Source: Candidatus Kouleothrix ribensis
GTDB lineage: Bacteria > Chloroflexota > Chloroflexia > Chloroflexales > Roseiflexaceae
DNA: 64,000 nucleotides
Direction of reading: 5' to 3'
Assembly (NCBI GenBank): GCA_016722075.1
Contig: JADKGW010000001.1
Coordinates: forward strand, 1,116,001 to 1,180,000
Shown here piece after piece: positions 34,801-45,509 of the stretch. The number at the start of each line of letters is the position of its first letter. The first letter of the stretch is position 1. The notes below the pieces were generated by a model, which was not told the DNA's origin, ran no database searches, and worked only from the letters and a program-made list of their open reading frames with translations. The position numbers were made by a program, and so were the translations under genes.

Positions 34801-35890
34801 GATCGAGGCGCACGATGGCTTTGGCAACCTCGACACCACCTTCACCAGCACCGTCACGCTGGCGATCCAGGCCAACCCCGGCGGCGGCACGCTGGGCGGC
34901 ACGCTGGCCAAGGCCGCCGGCAGCGGCTATGTGAGCTTCGCAGCGGCCGAGGGGCTGAATATCAACAAGGTTGGGGTGGGCTACACCCTGCGCGCAAGCA
35001 GCGGCGGCCTGACGCCGGGCGACACCCAGGCCTTCAATATCACCGCAAATCGGCTGGTGTTTGCCGTCAGCCCAGCAGCAACGGCGGTGAGCGCGCCACT
35101 GCAGCCACCGCCAGCCGTTCACGCGGTCGATAGCTTCGGCAATGTCGATACGACCTTCAATGGCAATGTGGCGCTGACGATCAAGGCCGGTACCGGCACT
35201 GCCGGCGCGAACCTGACTGGCGTGGCTGTGCGCCCGGCGCTGGCCGGTGTCGCCACCCTCAGCGGGCTTGCGATCAGCCGGGTCGGGGCGGCCTACCAGC
35301 TCGATGCCACCACCACCGGGCTGGCTGCGGCCAGCAGCGCTGCGTTCGATATCGTCGATGCGCTCACGTATGTGCCAATGGCGGTCGAGCCGCCGCATGC
35401 CGATCTGATCGGTAGCTTCAAGCTCAGCCCGGCAGTGGTTACACCATTCGAGCCGACGCGGATCACCGTGACGATCACGAACACTGGCGAGGCGCCTGCG
35501 GGCCAGTTCTGGGTCGACTTCTACATCAACCCGCAGAACCCGCCGACCGGCCCGAATCAGCCGTGGGACAAGAGCTGCGGCAAATACCGCTGCAAGTATG
35601 GCATCGCCTGGTATGTCGACCAGACGCTGGCGCCGGGCGCGAGCATCACGCTTACCTCGATGCGCGGCAGCTACCTTGCGAAGAATACCGACTGGCCGGG
35701 CTATTTCGTGAACAGTAAGCTCGATCTATACCTGTACGTCGATAGCTGGAATACCAACATTGGCTATGGCGCGGTGTACGAGCGCAACGAGGCCAACAAC
35801 CGTGCCGAGCTGCATCTGGGCGGGCCAAGCCCGGCACCGGCGCCTGGCGCGGCGCCCGAGGCCGCGCTGCCCGATCTGCCTGCCCGCTAG
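31844..35890 (+). CDS. Large exported multidomain protein with seven Ig-like repeats and CARDB-like C-terminus
   Basis: A 1348-residue secreted protein. The start at 31844 follows AGGAGCTTCG. A signal peptide (LRLALAILLLAGLLVVPAAQA) is followed by a pre-peptidase-like beta domain (~50-190, with NTYSVWYSFTPAASGWLLLS) and a beta-helix/DUF1565-like part (~195-425, opening with FVDQSTGNDANTGSQALPF). Seven repeats of about 105 residues run from about 432 to 1175, each with an LVF.xxPxN opening and a DxxGN motif (for example VVAAIDDLGN). A CARDB-like Ig domain closes the protein (~1180-1330), holding two Cys in SCGKYRCKYG. No enzyme domain is seen, so a surface or extracellular matrix role is likely. 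Confidence 0.8.
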   Translation: MNRPPDVLKPAHALMRLPALRLALAILLLAGLLVVPAAQATITNTYASAFDLTPALTVAPFTFNDAATDVSAFTRDAVEVDGLSACGNYPAAPANTYSVWYSFTPAASGWLLLSTMNAATNYDTVIEVWKTALLPANSLACNDDAVAGNRRSELNLPVVGGTHYIIAIRRHGVSTMTAPKLAFDAAFSIVRELFVDQSTGNDANTGSQALPFRTIGKAESTLDATGGKITILDPGTYNEAVTISVPTVLDSAGAVTIAGLTLAATPVSAAGAVAASIVTVQPGGLVQEGVDLVEDDGVVRLADGVFSETVTIDRNMTLQAINEGQATISPPSGAAVTLNGGTVTVTGLNLQADTGVFVSNGSGHVITRNNIFGNISGVGVENFSAESVDATRNWWGDVGGPPSDGDNVVGNVVYRPWCDSALPLCTNAIGAATQLVFTGSPGNTRAGLAFAAQPVVAAIDDLGNVDAAFTGNVTLAIKPGTGTPGATLGGTLSIAATAGVADFTGQGLNINYAGQGYQLAATSRALDSTASGDSTAFAITADRLVVTASPANPTAAGAPLAVTVAAQDGFGHTDATFAGEIALAIQTNPTGASLLGTASKTAASGVALFGGAGDAAILKAGTGYTLRASSTSLATGDSAAFDISSGAPAQLVFSVSPSNANAGVAFPTQPVVEVHDAAGNLITSYSGNVTLAIGNNPAAGTLSGSVTVAVSGGVATFTGLSIDKAGAGYTLLASSGALSTGTSAAFNIAAGPATALVYAAAPGNTRAGVAFLNQPVIEARDTYGNVATSFSGAVTLVIKPGTGAPGAALAGTATVNAVNGVAAFSGLSINKIGTAYKLTASASGLPSVDSSSFDITASGLAFTLEPVDTVAGQSLLVIVAAQDSLGNTDTNFNGPVTLVLKSAGPRGNPAVLLGTTTVTAVNGLADFSTAGLNIQLAGGGYILTASASGLANDDSAAFAILPGAATQLVVVTSPVNTPADATFGLEIEAHDGFGNLDTTFTSTVTLAIQANPGGGTLGGTLAKAAGSGYVSFAAAEGLNINKVGVGYTLRASSGGLTPGDTQAFNITANRLVFAVSPAATAVSAPLQPPPAVHAVDSFGNVDTTFNGNVALTIKAGTGTAGANLTGVAVRPALAGVATLSGLAISRVGAAYQLDATTTGLAAASSAAFDIVDALTYVPMAVEPPHADLIGSFKLSPAVVTPFEPTRITVTITNTGEAPAGQFWVDFYINPQNPPTGPNQPWDKSCGKYRCKYGIAWYVDQTLAPGASITLTSMRGSYLAKNTDWPGYFVNSKLDLYLYVDSWNTNIGYGAVYERNEANNRAELHLGGPSPAPAPGAAPEAALPDLPAR

Positions 35891-35953
35891 TTAGTAGTTT
35901 GGGCATGGCTGTGCCCGAGCTGCGTACGTCATATCAGTAACTAAGGAGCGATT

Positions 35954-36721
35954 ATGAGACTACGGCGAAAAATTGGTAGCGCACTGGCTGCCTGCGGTAT
36001 TGTGCTGATCATCTCTGGGGTTGGCGCGCTGCCTGCGCTAGGCGCCGAACCACAGATTGTGGCACTACAGCCCTCGCCCCGCCCGGCGATCGAGCCGGTT
36101 GGCCAGGCCGGTGGTAATGGTGTGCAGATGGGCCACGTGACTGGCACCGTGATCGACCAGCGTACCGGCGCGCCGGCGCCTGGTATCACAGTGCGCGTGG
36201 GCGACGCGACGGTGACCACCGATGCGAACGGTAACTATGATCACTGGGTGGCGGTGGGTGCCTACACGGTGGCGCTGAGCTTATCGCCGGCGCAGGGCGA
36301 GGCAGTGCAGGGCGCGGTCACTGTGACGATCCAGCCCAATAGTGCGACTATTCAGCACCTGAGCTTCATCAGCCCGGCGCCGGCTACGAGCGTGGTGGCC
36401 GGCGCGCCGGCAGCCGCGCCCAAGCTCGTGCCGACTGTACACGCCGATGCGGCGCCTACGCCGGCAGTGGACGCGCCCAAACGGCTGCCGCGCACTGGCT
36501 CGGAAGGTAGCCCGGCCTGGATGTGGCTGGCGGCCGGCATGCTGCTGCTGATGGCGGGCAGTGTGGTTGGTTTCGCGCCGGTGATTAACGGCCGTTCGGC
36601 TGCGGCGCTGCTGCGTACCCAGGTGGCCAACGTGGCATTTCTGCGAACACTGCTGGCCCAGCCGCCAGTCGACGAGTTCCTGACAGCCCTGATCGAGCGG
36701 CACGAGCGCAACGCCAGGTAA
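35954..36721 (+). CDS. Exported protein with LPRTG sorting-like motif
   Basis: A 255-residue secreted protein. The start follows AAGGAGCGATT. A signal peptide spans residues ~1-31. Residues ~58-140 form a carboxypeptidase-regulatory/CNA-B-like beta domain (HVTGTVIDQRTGAPAPGITV). A Pro/Ala linker leads to LPRTG at 178-182, then a hydrophobic helix (188-207). This is the layout of a sortase substrate. Unusually, 48 more residues follow the helix rather than a short basic tail. The gene's last ~23 codons are part of a 164-bp tandem duplication, so the original C-terminus may have been different. A sortase-like gene lies at 45510. Confidence 0.72.
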   Translation: MRLRRKIGSALAACGIVLIISGVGALPALGAEPQIVALQPSPRPAIEPVGQAGGNGVQMGHVTGTVIDQRTGAPAPGITVRVGDATVTTDANGNYDHWVAVGAYTVALSLSPAQGEAVQGAVTVTIQPNSATIQHLSFISPAPATSVVAGAPAAAPKLVPTVHADAAPTPAVDAPKRLPRTGSEGSPAWMWLAAGMLLLMAGSVVGFAPVINGRSAAALLRTQVANVAFLRTLLAQPPVDEFLTALIERHERNAR

Positions 36722-36758
36722 GGCACCATCCGAAGAATAAGGCGCTCCAACGGCAAAA

Positions 36759-36803
36759 ATGACAAGATGACAAGATGATCAACCCATCTTGTCATCTTGT
36801 CAT
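36759..36803 (-). terminator. Hairpin terminator (copy 1), best read for the clpB strand
   Basis: A perfect 19-bp stem (ATGACAAGATGACAAGATG, built of an 8-bp direct repeat) with a 7-base loop. Read on the minus strand it is followed by TTTTTGCCG, a proper U-tract, so it should stop clpB transcripts. Read on the plus strand it lacks a U-tract. Confidence 0.75.
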
Positions 36804-36922
36804 CTCATCAGGAAGGCTGGCCCAGCCGCCAGTCGACGAGTTCCTGACAGCCCTGATCGAGCGGCACGAGCGCAACGCCAGGTAAGGCACCATCCTAAGA
36901 ATAAGGCGCTCCAACGGCAAAA

Positions 36923-36967
36923 ATGACAAGATGACGAGATGATCAACCCATCTTGTCATCTTGTCAT
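36923..36967 (-). terminator. Hairpin terminator (copy 2)
   Basis: The duplicated copy of the terminator, with one substitution in the left arm that leaves a G-U-type pair. It has the same loop and the same minus-strand U-tract. It is the first terminator met by transcripts leaving clpB. Confidence 0.72.
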
Positions 36968-37000
36968 CTCATCAGGAAGACGGCACTGCTTGGCCTACGA

Positions 37001-39616
<2,616 letters not shown>

Positions 39617-39953
39617 AGCTTGTACTCCTGCGCTCATAATCTAGCATTTATGATAGCACGAGCGCATCGGAATAGTGTATGTGAAGTGTTTGCGTTGTGT
39701 TAGAAGTCGGGTAGCCGCATAGCAAGCCGAGCGTGCAAAAAGCGCCAAGGCGCGGTATAATAGCAGCCGGCGCCACGCTGGTGCCTACCAGTATGGCTGC
39801 AGCGCTCGGCAGACTGACAATTTGCGACATGCCCCTGGGCGTGCGTGTATGTGATCTAGCGCAAGAGCTCGTTCTTGCGCTTCTTGTTTGTAGGGCCTAC
39901 GCCGGCAGATCGCCGGCCACCGGGCCGCTACCTGTTCGTATCGAGGAAGCGTA
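39617..39953. other. Divergent spacer with promoter and leader hairpin of the RNA helicase
   Basis: Plus-strand TATAAT at 39756-39761 is a likely -10 box; its -35 is poor. The predicted ~185-base leader includes the hairpin described at 39859-39890. A 73-codon open frame overlapping this leader ends at the helicase start but shows no coding character. Confidence 0.45.
39859..39890 (+). promoter_or_regulatory. Leader hairpin, possible attenuator, before the DEAD-box helicase
   Basis: A perfect 8-bp stem (GCGCAAGA / TCTTGCGC) with a 6-base loop is followed by TTCTTGTTTG, a U-rich tract. It lies in the untranslated leader 64 bases before the GTG start, so it could work as an attenuator or a cold-sensitive structure. 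Confidence 0.45.
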
Positions 39954-41603
39954 GTGACAACACCCCCAACCACAAGTTTTGCCGATCTCGGGCTCAGCGA
40001 GCCGACCTTACGGGCGATCGGCGAGCTCGGCTACGAAGAGCCGACACCCATCCAGGCGCGCACGATTGTGAAGCTGCTGGCTGGCACCGACGTGATCGCC
40101 CAGGCGCAGACCGGCACAGGCAAGACCGGCGCGTTCGCGCTGCCGATCATCGAGCGGCTGGTGCCCGAGCTGCGCGCGCCCCAGGCGCTGGTGCTGACGC
40201 CGACGCGCGAGCTGGCGGTGCAAGTGGCCGAGGCGTTCCATGCCTATGGCAAGTTCCACCAGCATGTCGCCATTCTGCCGGTATATGGCGGCCAGCCGAT
40301 CGATCGGCAGCTGCGCGCGCTGCGCGGTGGCGTGAACGTGGTGGTCGGCACGCCCGGCCGCCTGCTCGACCACATCCAGCGCGGCACGCTCAAGCTCGAC
40401 CAGGTGCGCACTGTCGTGCTCGACGAGGCCGACGAGATGCTCGACATGGGCTTTATCGAGGATATCGAGGCGATTCTGAAGGAGACGCCCGACGGCCGCC
40501 AGACGGCGCTGTTCTCGGCCACGATGCCCGGCCCGATCGCCGCGCTGGCCAAGAAATATATGCACGACGCCGAGCGGATCACCATCCAGGCCGAGCATAT
40601 GACGGTGCCGCAGGTGCGCCAGATCTACTACGAGGCCGGCGGGCGCGACAAGTTCGAGATCCTGGCGCGCGTGCTCGACTTCGAGATGCCCACCTCGGCG
40701 ATTATCTTCTGCCGCACCAAGAGCGAGGTCGACTCGCTTGGCGAGCGGTTGATCGCGCGGGCCTTCGCGGCCGAGACGCTACATGGCGACTTGAGCCAGG
40801 TGCAGCGCGACCGCGTGATGCAGCGCTTCCGCACCAACCAGGTCGAGCTGCTGGTGGCCACCGATGTGGCCGCGCGCGGCCTTGATGTCGAGCATGTGTC
40901 GCATGTGATCAACTACGACATTCCGCTCGACCCCGAGATCTACGTCCACCGGATCGGCCGCACCGGCCGGGCCGGCCGCACCGGCAGCGCGGTGACGCTG
41001 GTGACGCCGCGCGAGCGCCGCCAGCTGCACATGATCGAGCGGATGACCGGCGCGACCATCCAGCGCATGCGGCTGCCGACGATCGCCGATGTGATCGCGC
41101 GCCGCCGCGAGAGCTTCAAAGAGACCTTGCGCGAGACGATCAACGGCGGTGGACTCGAGCCCTACCAGATCATGGCCGAGGAGCTGGGCGAGGAGTATAG
41201 CCCGACCGACCTGGCGGCGGCGGCCTTCAAGCTGCTGCTCGACCAGTCGCTGCTCGAGACCGAGGATACGCTGGCCGAGCAGGCCCAGGAGCGTTTCGAA
41301 GACGAGCGCGACGGCCGGCCGCGCCGCAGCCACACGCGCGACTTCGGGCCTAGCCAGGGCATGATTCGCCTGTACATCGACGTAGGCCGCGACGACGGCG
41401 TGCGCCCGGCCGATATTGTTGGCGCGATTGCCAACGAGGCCGGCATCCCTGGCCGCGCGATCGGCGCGATCGAGCTGTTCGAGCGCTTCGCACTGGTGGA
41501 AGTGCCAAGCAGCCTGGCCGAAAAAGTGCTGCGCGCGCTACGCCACACCACCATCCGCGGCCGCAAGATCGCCCCCAGCGTGGCCCGCCCGCCGCGGCGC
41601 TAA
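39954..41603 (+). CDS. DEAD-box RNA helicase (DeaD/CshA type) with DbpA-like RNA-binding domain
   Basis: A 549-residue ATP-dependent RNA helicase that remodels structured RNA, usually in ribosome assembly, mRNA decay or cold response. It starts with GTG at 39954 behind GAGGAAGC. Motifs in order: Q motif (FADLGLSEPTLRAIGELGY...PTPIQ), Walker A (AQTGTGKTGAFALP), Ia (PTRELAVQV), DEAD (VVLDEADEMLDMG), SAT (LFSATMPGP), motif IV (AIIFCRTKSEVD), V (ATDVAARGLDVEHVSHVINYD) and VI (YVHRIGRTGRAGRTG). The last ~80 residues match the DbpA/CsdA RNA-binding domain (MIRLYIDVGRDDGVRPADIV). Full length and intact. Confidence 0.96.
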   Translation: MTTPPTTSFADLGLSEPTLRAIGELGYEEPTPIQARTIVKLLAGTDVIAQAQTGTGKTGAFALPIIERLVPELRAPQALVLTPTRELAVQVAEAFHAYGKFHQHVAILPVYGGQPIDRQLRALRGGVNVVVGTPGRLLDHIQRGTLKLDQVRTVVLDEADEMLDMGFIEDIEAILKETPDGRQTALFSATMPGPIAALAKKYMHDAERITIQAEHMTVPQVRQIYYEAGGRDKFEILARVLDFEMPTSAIIFCRTKSEVDSLGERLIARAFAAETLHGDLSQVQRDRVMQRFRTNQVELLVATDVAARGLDVEHVSHVINYDIPLDPEIYVHRIGRTGRAGRTGSAVTLVTPRERRQLHMIERMTGATIQRMRLPTIADVIARRRESFKETLRETINGGGLEPYQIMAEELGEEYSPTDLAAAAFKLLLDQSLLETEDTLAEQAQERFEDERDGRPRRSHTRDFGPSQGMIRLYIDVGRDDGVRPADIVGAIANEAGIPGRAIGAIELFERFALVEVPSSLAEKVLRALRHTTIRGRKIAPSVARPPRR

Positions 41604-41611
41604 GTGCGGCG

Positions 41612-42475
41612 CTACCACGTGCCGGCCAGCCCGCCGCCGGCCCGGCCGAGCGCCTGCGGCTCGGCGATAAACTGCTCGATCGCGCTACTAAAGGCGTCGG
41701 CGGCCTCGAGATTCGCGAGGTGGCCGGCGTCGGCCAGCTCGATCAGCCGGCTGCCGGGGATGGCCTGGTGCATGGCCTGGGCCTCGCTCGGCGGGGTCAG
41801 TACGTCGGCTGATCCAACCAGAATCAAGCTTGGCACCGCGATCGTGGCCAGCAGCGGCAGCGAGTCGGGCCGCGCGGCCATGGCCCGCTGCGCAGCGGCG
41901 ATGCCGGCGCGGTCGTTGGCCGCGATGATCGCGCGCACCTCGGCGCGCACGGCCGGATCGGCGCCGGCCGACAGTAGCCTGGGCAGCATCTGCTCGGCGA
42001 CTGCATCGGCGCCCTGGGCCTCGGCCAGCTGCGCGCTCTGCTCGCGGCCCTGGCGTGCCGCATCGCTATCGGCCCCGGCGCGCGTGTCGGCCAGCACCAG
42101 CCGCGCGACGCGCTGGCGGTGGCGGCGCAGCAGCGCGAAGGCGATATAGCCGCCCATCGAGAGGCCGACCACGCTGGCCTGGCGCAGGCCCAGGTGGTCG
42201 AGCAGCGCCGCCAGGTCGTCGGCGGCCTGGTCGAGGCTGGCCAGCCCACTGCCGCGTGCGGTTGCACCAAAGCCGCGCAGGTCGGGCGCGATCACGCGGA
42301 AGCGCGTGGATAGCGCGTCGATCTGATCTTCCCACATGGCGCTGCTGAGCGGAAACGCGTGGATGAGCAGGATCGCCTCGCCCGTGCCCTGGTCGCGGTA
42401 GGCCAGCTCGACACCGTTAATCGTGGCGCTGCCGCCGGCCGCGTGCTTGCGCGATAGCCAGTCGAATAGTGGCAT
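41612..42475 (-). CDS. Alpha/beta-fold hydrolase
   Basis: A 287-residue alpha/beta hydrolase. The start at 42475 follows AAAGGA. The oxyanion region LLIHAFPLSS, nucleophile elbow VVGLSMGGYIAFAL (Ser), acid (GSADVLTPP, Asp) and His (ELADAGHLANLE) form a complete catalytic triad. The layout resembles 3-oxoadipate enol-lactonase and carboxylesterase relatives, but the substrate cannot be assigned. It is convergent with the RNA helicase gene, with 8 bases between the stops. Confidence 0.88.
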   Translation of the reverse strand: MPLFDWLSRKHAAGGSATINGVELAYRDQGTGEAILLIHAFPLSSAMWEDQIDALSTRFRVIAPDLRGFGATARGSGLASLDQAADDLAALLDHLGLRQASVVGLSMGGYIAFALLRRHRQRVARLVLADTRAGADSDAARQGREQSAQLAEAQGADAVAEQMLPRLLSAGADPAVRAEVRAIIAANDRAGIAAAQRAMAARPDSLPLLATIAVPSLILVGSADVLTPPSEAQAMHQAIPGSRLIELADAGHLANLEAADAFSSAIEQFIAEPQALGRAGGGLAGTW

Positions 42476-42598
42476 GTGGGTTCCTTTCTGCTTCAGGCTG
42501 TCCACTGCCGGCGCCGGTTGGCCCGCCGAAGTGGGGAAGTCGCAGTGCGGTGCGTGCGGGGCGCAACCGTATGTACGCCCGGCGTTCCAAATCGGCGC

Positions 42599-43447
42599 CT
42601 AGCGCTCTAGCTCGAGCCACAGCTCGTGCTGGCGATCGGCCTCGCTGAAGCCGGCGGCTCGATATGCGTCGGTTACCGGGCTATCGGCCGGCTCGTTCAC
42701 GCTGAAGATCTGCTCGCTGCGCTGCTGAAGCGCGCCAAGCAGCGCCTGCGCCAGATCGGCATGCCCGGCCGCTAGATCGGCGACCTGATGTTTGCCGGCA
42801 GAATTGGTGTGGTACAGCAAGTATGCCACCGGCTGATCGGCAGCGAGGATGGCCAGACCAGCCAGGTTGGCGCCTACCAGCAGCGCCGGCAGATCGCGCT
42901 GCCAGGCCGCCGGCGCCGCGTGCAGCCGGTCGAAGTGTGCCAGCAAGCTGCGTGGATCGCGCTCGACCACCACCGGGCCGCTGGTTGGCTCGGGCGCGGC
43001 CGCGCCAGCCGCACGCCGCCACTGCAGCACCAGCAGATCGCGGCGTGGCTGGAAGCCGGCGCGCAGATACACGCGCAGTGCCGGCGTGTTGCGCACCAGC
43101 ACCTCGAGCCGCAAAGCCTGTGCGCCGGCCAGCCGGGCCTGCTCGATCATCGCGGTGGCCAGCCCACCGGCGAGCTGCTGGCCGCGCAATGACGCGGTAA
43201 TGCCGAACCCGCCGCACCATGCCTGTTGGCCGCGCAAGCCAAGCATAGCGATGCCGGCCGGGGCATCGGCGTGCCACAGCACCAGCGAATGCTGCAGATC
43301 GAGCTGCTCGGCGCGGATGCGCTGGGCCAGTAGCGCCGGCGTCACGATCGTCGGGTAGAAATAGCCCGCGAATGCAGCCGTAATGATTGTGCTAAGCGCG
43401 TCGAGCGAGAAGGTACTCGCCGGGCGATAGCTGGGTAACTCGGCCAT
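42599..43447 (-). CDS. GNAT-family N-acetyltransferase
   Basis: A 282-residue acetyltransferase with a GNAT domain in the first half. The acetyl-CoA-binding motif is GGFGITASLRGQQLAGGLA, followed by ALRLEVLVRNTPALRVYLRAGF, the usual final strand-helix. The C-terminal half looks like a second, degenerate GNAT fold without a clear CoA loop. ATG 43447 is chosen over GTG 43456 because GGAG sits 8 bases before it. Substrate unknown. Confidence 0.82.
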   Translation of the reverse strand: MAELPSYRPASTFSLDALSTIITAAFAGYFYPTIVTPALLAQRIRAEQLDLQHSLVLWHADAPAGIAMLGLRGQQAWCGGFGITASLRGQQLAGGLATAMIEQARLAGAQALRLEVLVRNTPALRVYLRAGFQPRRDLLVLQWRRAAGAAAPEPTSGPVVVERDPRSLLAHFDRLHAAPAAWQRDLPALLVGANLAGLAILAADQPVAYLLYHTNSAGKHQVADLAAGHADLAQALLGALQQRSEQIFSVNEPADSPVTDAYRAAGFSEADRQHELWLELER

Positions 43448-43813
43448 ACAGGGCACTCCGCCAGCTGACTACACGCCCACCAGTATAGCATGGGTTGGCC
43501 GGGCGTAGCCCTATCGCTCCACCGAAGCGAGACCGATTCGATCTCTCTATTAAGCTGCAACAGCCCCTGGTGCGTGCATGCCAATTGGATGCGCTATACT
43601 AGTACAGCCCTGGGATTGTGGTGCTGCCGGCCCTGGCATTGTGGTGGAAATAGCTGAGACTGCTGGAAGTAGGACGCGACCGCGCGCGGATACACGCGGA
43701 TACCGGGCCATCCATCCGCGTGTGTCTCCCCTCTACTATGCAACACACATACGGCGCGACACGCCCGCCACACGTGTACCACAACCGCACACAGAATACA
43801 TCAAGAGACGAGC
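43448..43813. other. Intergenic region with ATCCGCGT hairpin
   Basis: No gene seen. TATACT at 43595-43600 is a weak -10 candidate. At about 43691-43721, ACACGCGGAT and ATCCGCGTGT form a 10-bp inverted repeat around a 12-base loop, related to the repeats at 12673 and 51091. Confidence 0.45.
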
Positions 43814-45331
43814 ATGACTGTGCATGTCAATACAGTTCTCGGCCTCGCTGCCGGGCTGATCGGGGTGGTTGTTGGGCTCGCGACCATGCTGCTTGTGTTC
43901 TGGCAGGCCCCGCGCCAGCGCAATAACCTGATCATGACGCTGTACCTGAGTACCGTCGTCGGCTGGGGGCTGGCGGGATTCCTGCTGAACGGCACGGTGT
44001 TGATCAACAACGACCCAACCTTCTTCTACCATGTCGCTGCGTTCATGACCGGGCTTAACACGATCGCTAATTTCGTGCTGATCGTACACTACGCCGGAAT
44101 CGGGCATAGATGGACGATCAGGCTATTGGTCGTTGCAGGCGTATGTGTGCTGGGGTTGTCTGGGCCGCCGCTATTCGAGAACCGGCTCTTTGCGTTTCAG
44201 GGCATCAGCCCCGACGGCCTGTTTATGGTTGAATTTACGCAGCTTGGGATCCCGGTGGTGATCGGAGCGATCCTGTTCCAGTTCAGCAGCGCCGGGCTGG
44301 TGTGGGCGCATCGCCACAGCCGGGTTGGCAGCGTGCTGCCCGGCACATTTGTCGCCACTGCTGCGGTGCTGTCGAATAGCCTGCCGCAGATTAGCTCCTA
44401 TTCGCTCGATGGGCTGCTGGCGGCAGTTGCCAGCCTGCTGTTCGCGCGCGCGATTCTGCGCGAGCAGCTGTTCAAGCCGCTGCTGACGCTCAACGCCGAC
44501 CTGGCCGAGTCGAACGCGCGCCTAACAGAGCTCAGTGACGGATTGCAGCGGGCTGCTAACGAGCTGCACCGCGCGAAGGAGGCCGCCGAGGCCGCCAACC
44601 GCGCCAAGAGTACGTTTCTGGCGAGCATGAGCCACGAGCTGCGCACGCCACTCACCGCCATCCTAGGCTATAGCGATCTGATCGAGCAGGAGCTGGTGCT
44701 ACAGCAGCAAGACGATCTCGTGACCGACCTGCACAAGATCCAGGTGTCGGGCCGGCACCTGCTGGCGTTGATCAGCGATATCCTCGACCTGTCGAAGATT
44801 GAGGCCGGCCGGATCGAGATCCAGCTCAGCCACTTCGAGATCCGCGATCTCGTGGGCGAGGTTTGCTGCACGATCGAGACGCTGGCCCAGCAGAACGGCA
44901 ACACGCTGCTGGTTGAGTGCGACCCGGAGGTTGGCAGCATGGTCAGCGATAAGCTGAAACTGCGCCAGGTGCTGTTCAACGTGCTGGGGAATGCATGTAA
45001 ATTCACCGAGTACGGCAGCATCCGGTTCGCGGTCAAACGGGCCAGCCAGCCAGCCAGCGTCGTATTTACGATCACCGATAGCGGCATCGGCATGACACCC
45101 GAACAAATCGCACACCTATTCGAGGCCTTTACACAGGTCGACACCAGCACGACGCGCCAGCGTGGCGGCAGCGGCCTGGGCCTGGCGATCAGCCAGCACT
45201 ATTGCCAACTGCTCGGCGGCACGATCAGCGCCGCCAGCCAGCCTGGCGCAGGCTCGGTGTTCACGATCACGCTGCCGGCCGAAAGCCCCGGCCCGGCTAG
45301 CCTGCCCACACCGCTTGCGCCGGCCGAGTAG
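43814..45331 (+). CDS. Membrane sensor histidine kinase (7TM-type N-terminus)
   Basis: A 505-residue sensor kinase. About seven hydrophobic helices fill residues 1-225 (from VNTVLGLAAGLIGVVVGLAT to LLAAVASLLFARAILR), resembling the histidine-kinase N-terminal 7TM sensor module. A short coiled coil leads to the HisKA domain with the phospho-accepting His (FLASMSHELRTPLTAILGY, ~270-290). The HATPase has the N box (VLFNVLGNACKFTE), G1 (DSGIGMTPEQI), F box (LFEAFTQVD) and G2 (RGGSGLGLAIS). No response regulator is adjacent, so it is an orphan kinase here. Confidence 0.93.
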   Translation: MTVHVNTVLGLAAGLIGVVVGLATMLLVFWQAPRQRNNLIMTLYLSTVVGWGLAGFLLNGTVLINNDPTFFYHVAAFMTGLNTIANFVLIVHYAGIGHRWTIRLLVVAGVCVLGLSGPPLFENRLFAFQGISPDGLFMVEFTQLGIPVVIGAILFQFSSAGLVWAHRHSRVGSVLPGTFVATAAVLSNSLPQISSYSLDGLLAAVASLLFARAILREQLFKPLLTLNADLAESNARLTELSDGLQRAANELHRAKEAAEAANRAKSTFLASMSHELRTPLTAILGYSDLIEQELVLQQQDDLVTDLHKIQVSGRHLLALISDILDLSKIEAGRIEIQLSHFEIRDLVGEVCCTIETLAQQNGNTLLVECDPEVGSMVSDKLKLRQVLFNVLGNACKFTEYGSIRFAVKRASQPASVVFTITDSGIGMTPEQIAHLFEAFTQVDTSTTRQRGGSGLGLAISQHYCQLLGGTISAASQPGAGSVFTITLPAESPGPASLPTPLAPAE

Positions 45332-45509
45332 GCGCTGCCCAGGGCGTAATATACCGGCCACGTGGCCCCGCGTGGTTGCGCTTGGCTGCGCGCGTATGCC
45401 CGCATCGCAACAGGCGGGCCGATCTGGCTGATTTCCCGCGCCGCGCATGGTATAGTATGGGGAGCGTCGACACCGACCACCAGTATAATCGCCATTCCTG
45501 GAGAAGCAT

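Larger units (their letters stand above)
36652..36979. repeat. 164-bp tandem duplication covering a gene 3' end and terminator
   Basis: Copy 1 is 36652-36815 and copy 2 is 36816-36979, almost identical. Each contains the last ~23 codons and stop of the LPRTG-protein gene plus the hairpin terminator. The second copy of the codons is no longer attached to a gene. The few differences between copies imply a recent event. Confidence 0.95.

Noticed and set aside
32090..35398. Several minus-strand open frames opposite the exported Ig-repeat gene
   Set aside because: They have no start signals or recognisable domains and mirror the repeat structure of the plus-strand gene.
39733..39954. 73-codon frame ending at the start of the RNA helicase
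   Set aside because: It spans the leader hairpin, lacks a ribosome-binding site, and has no conserved-looking sequence.
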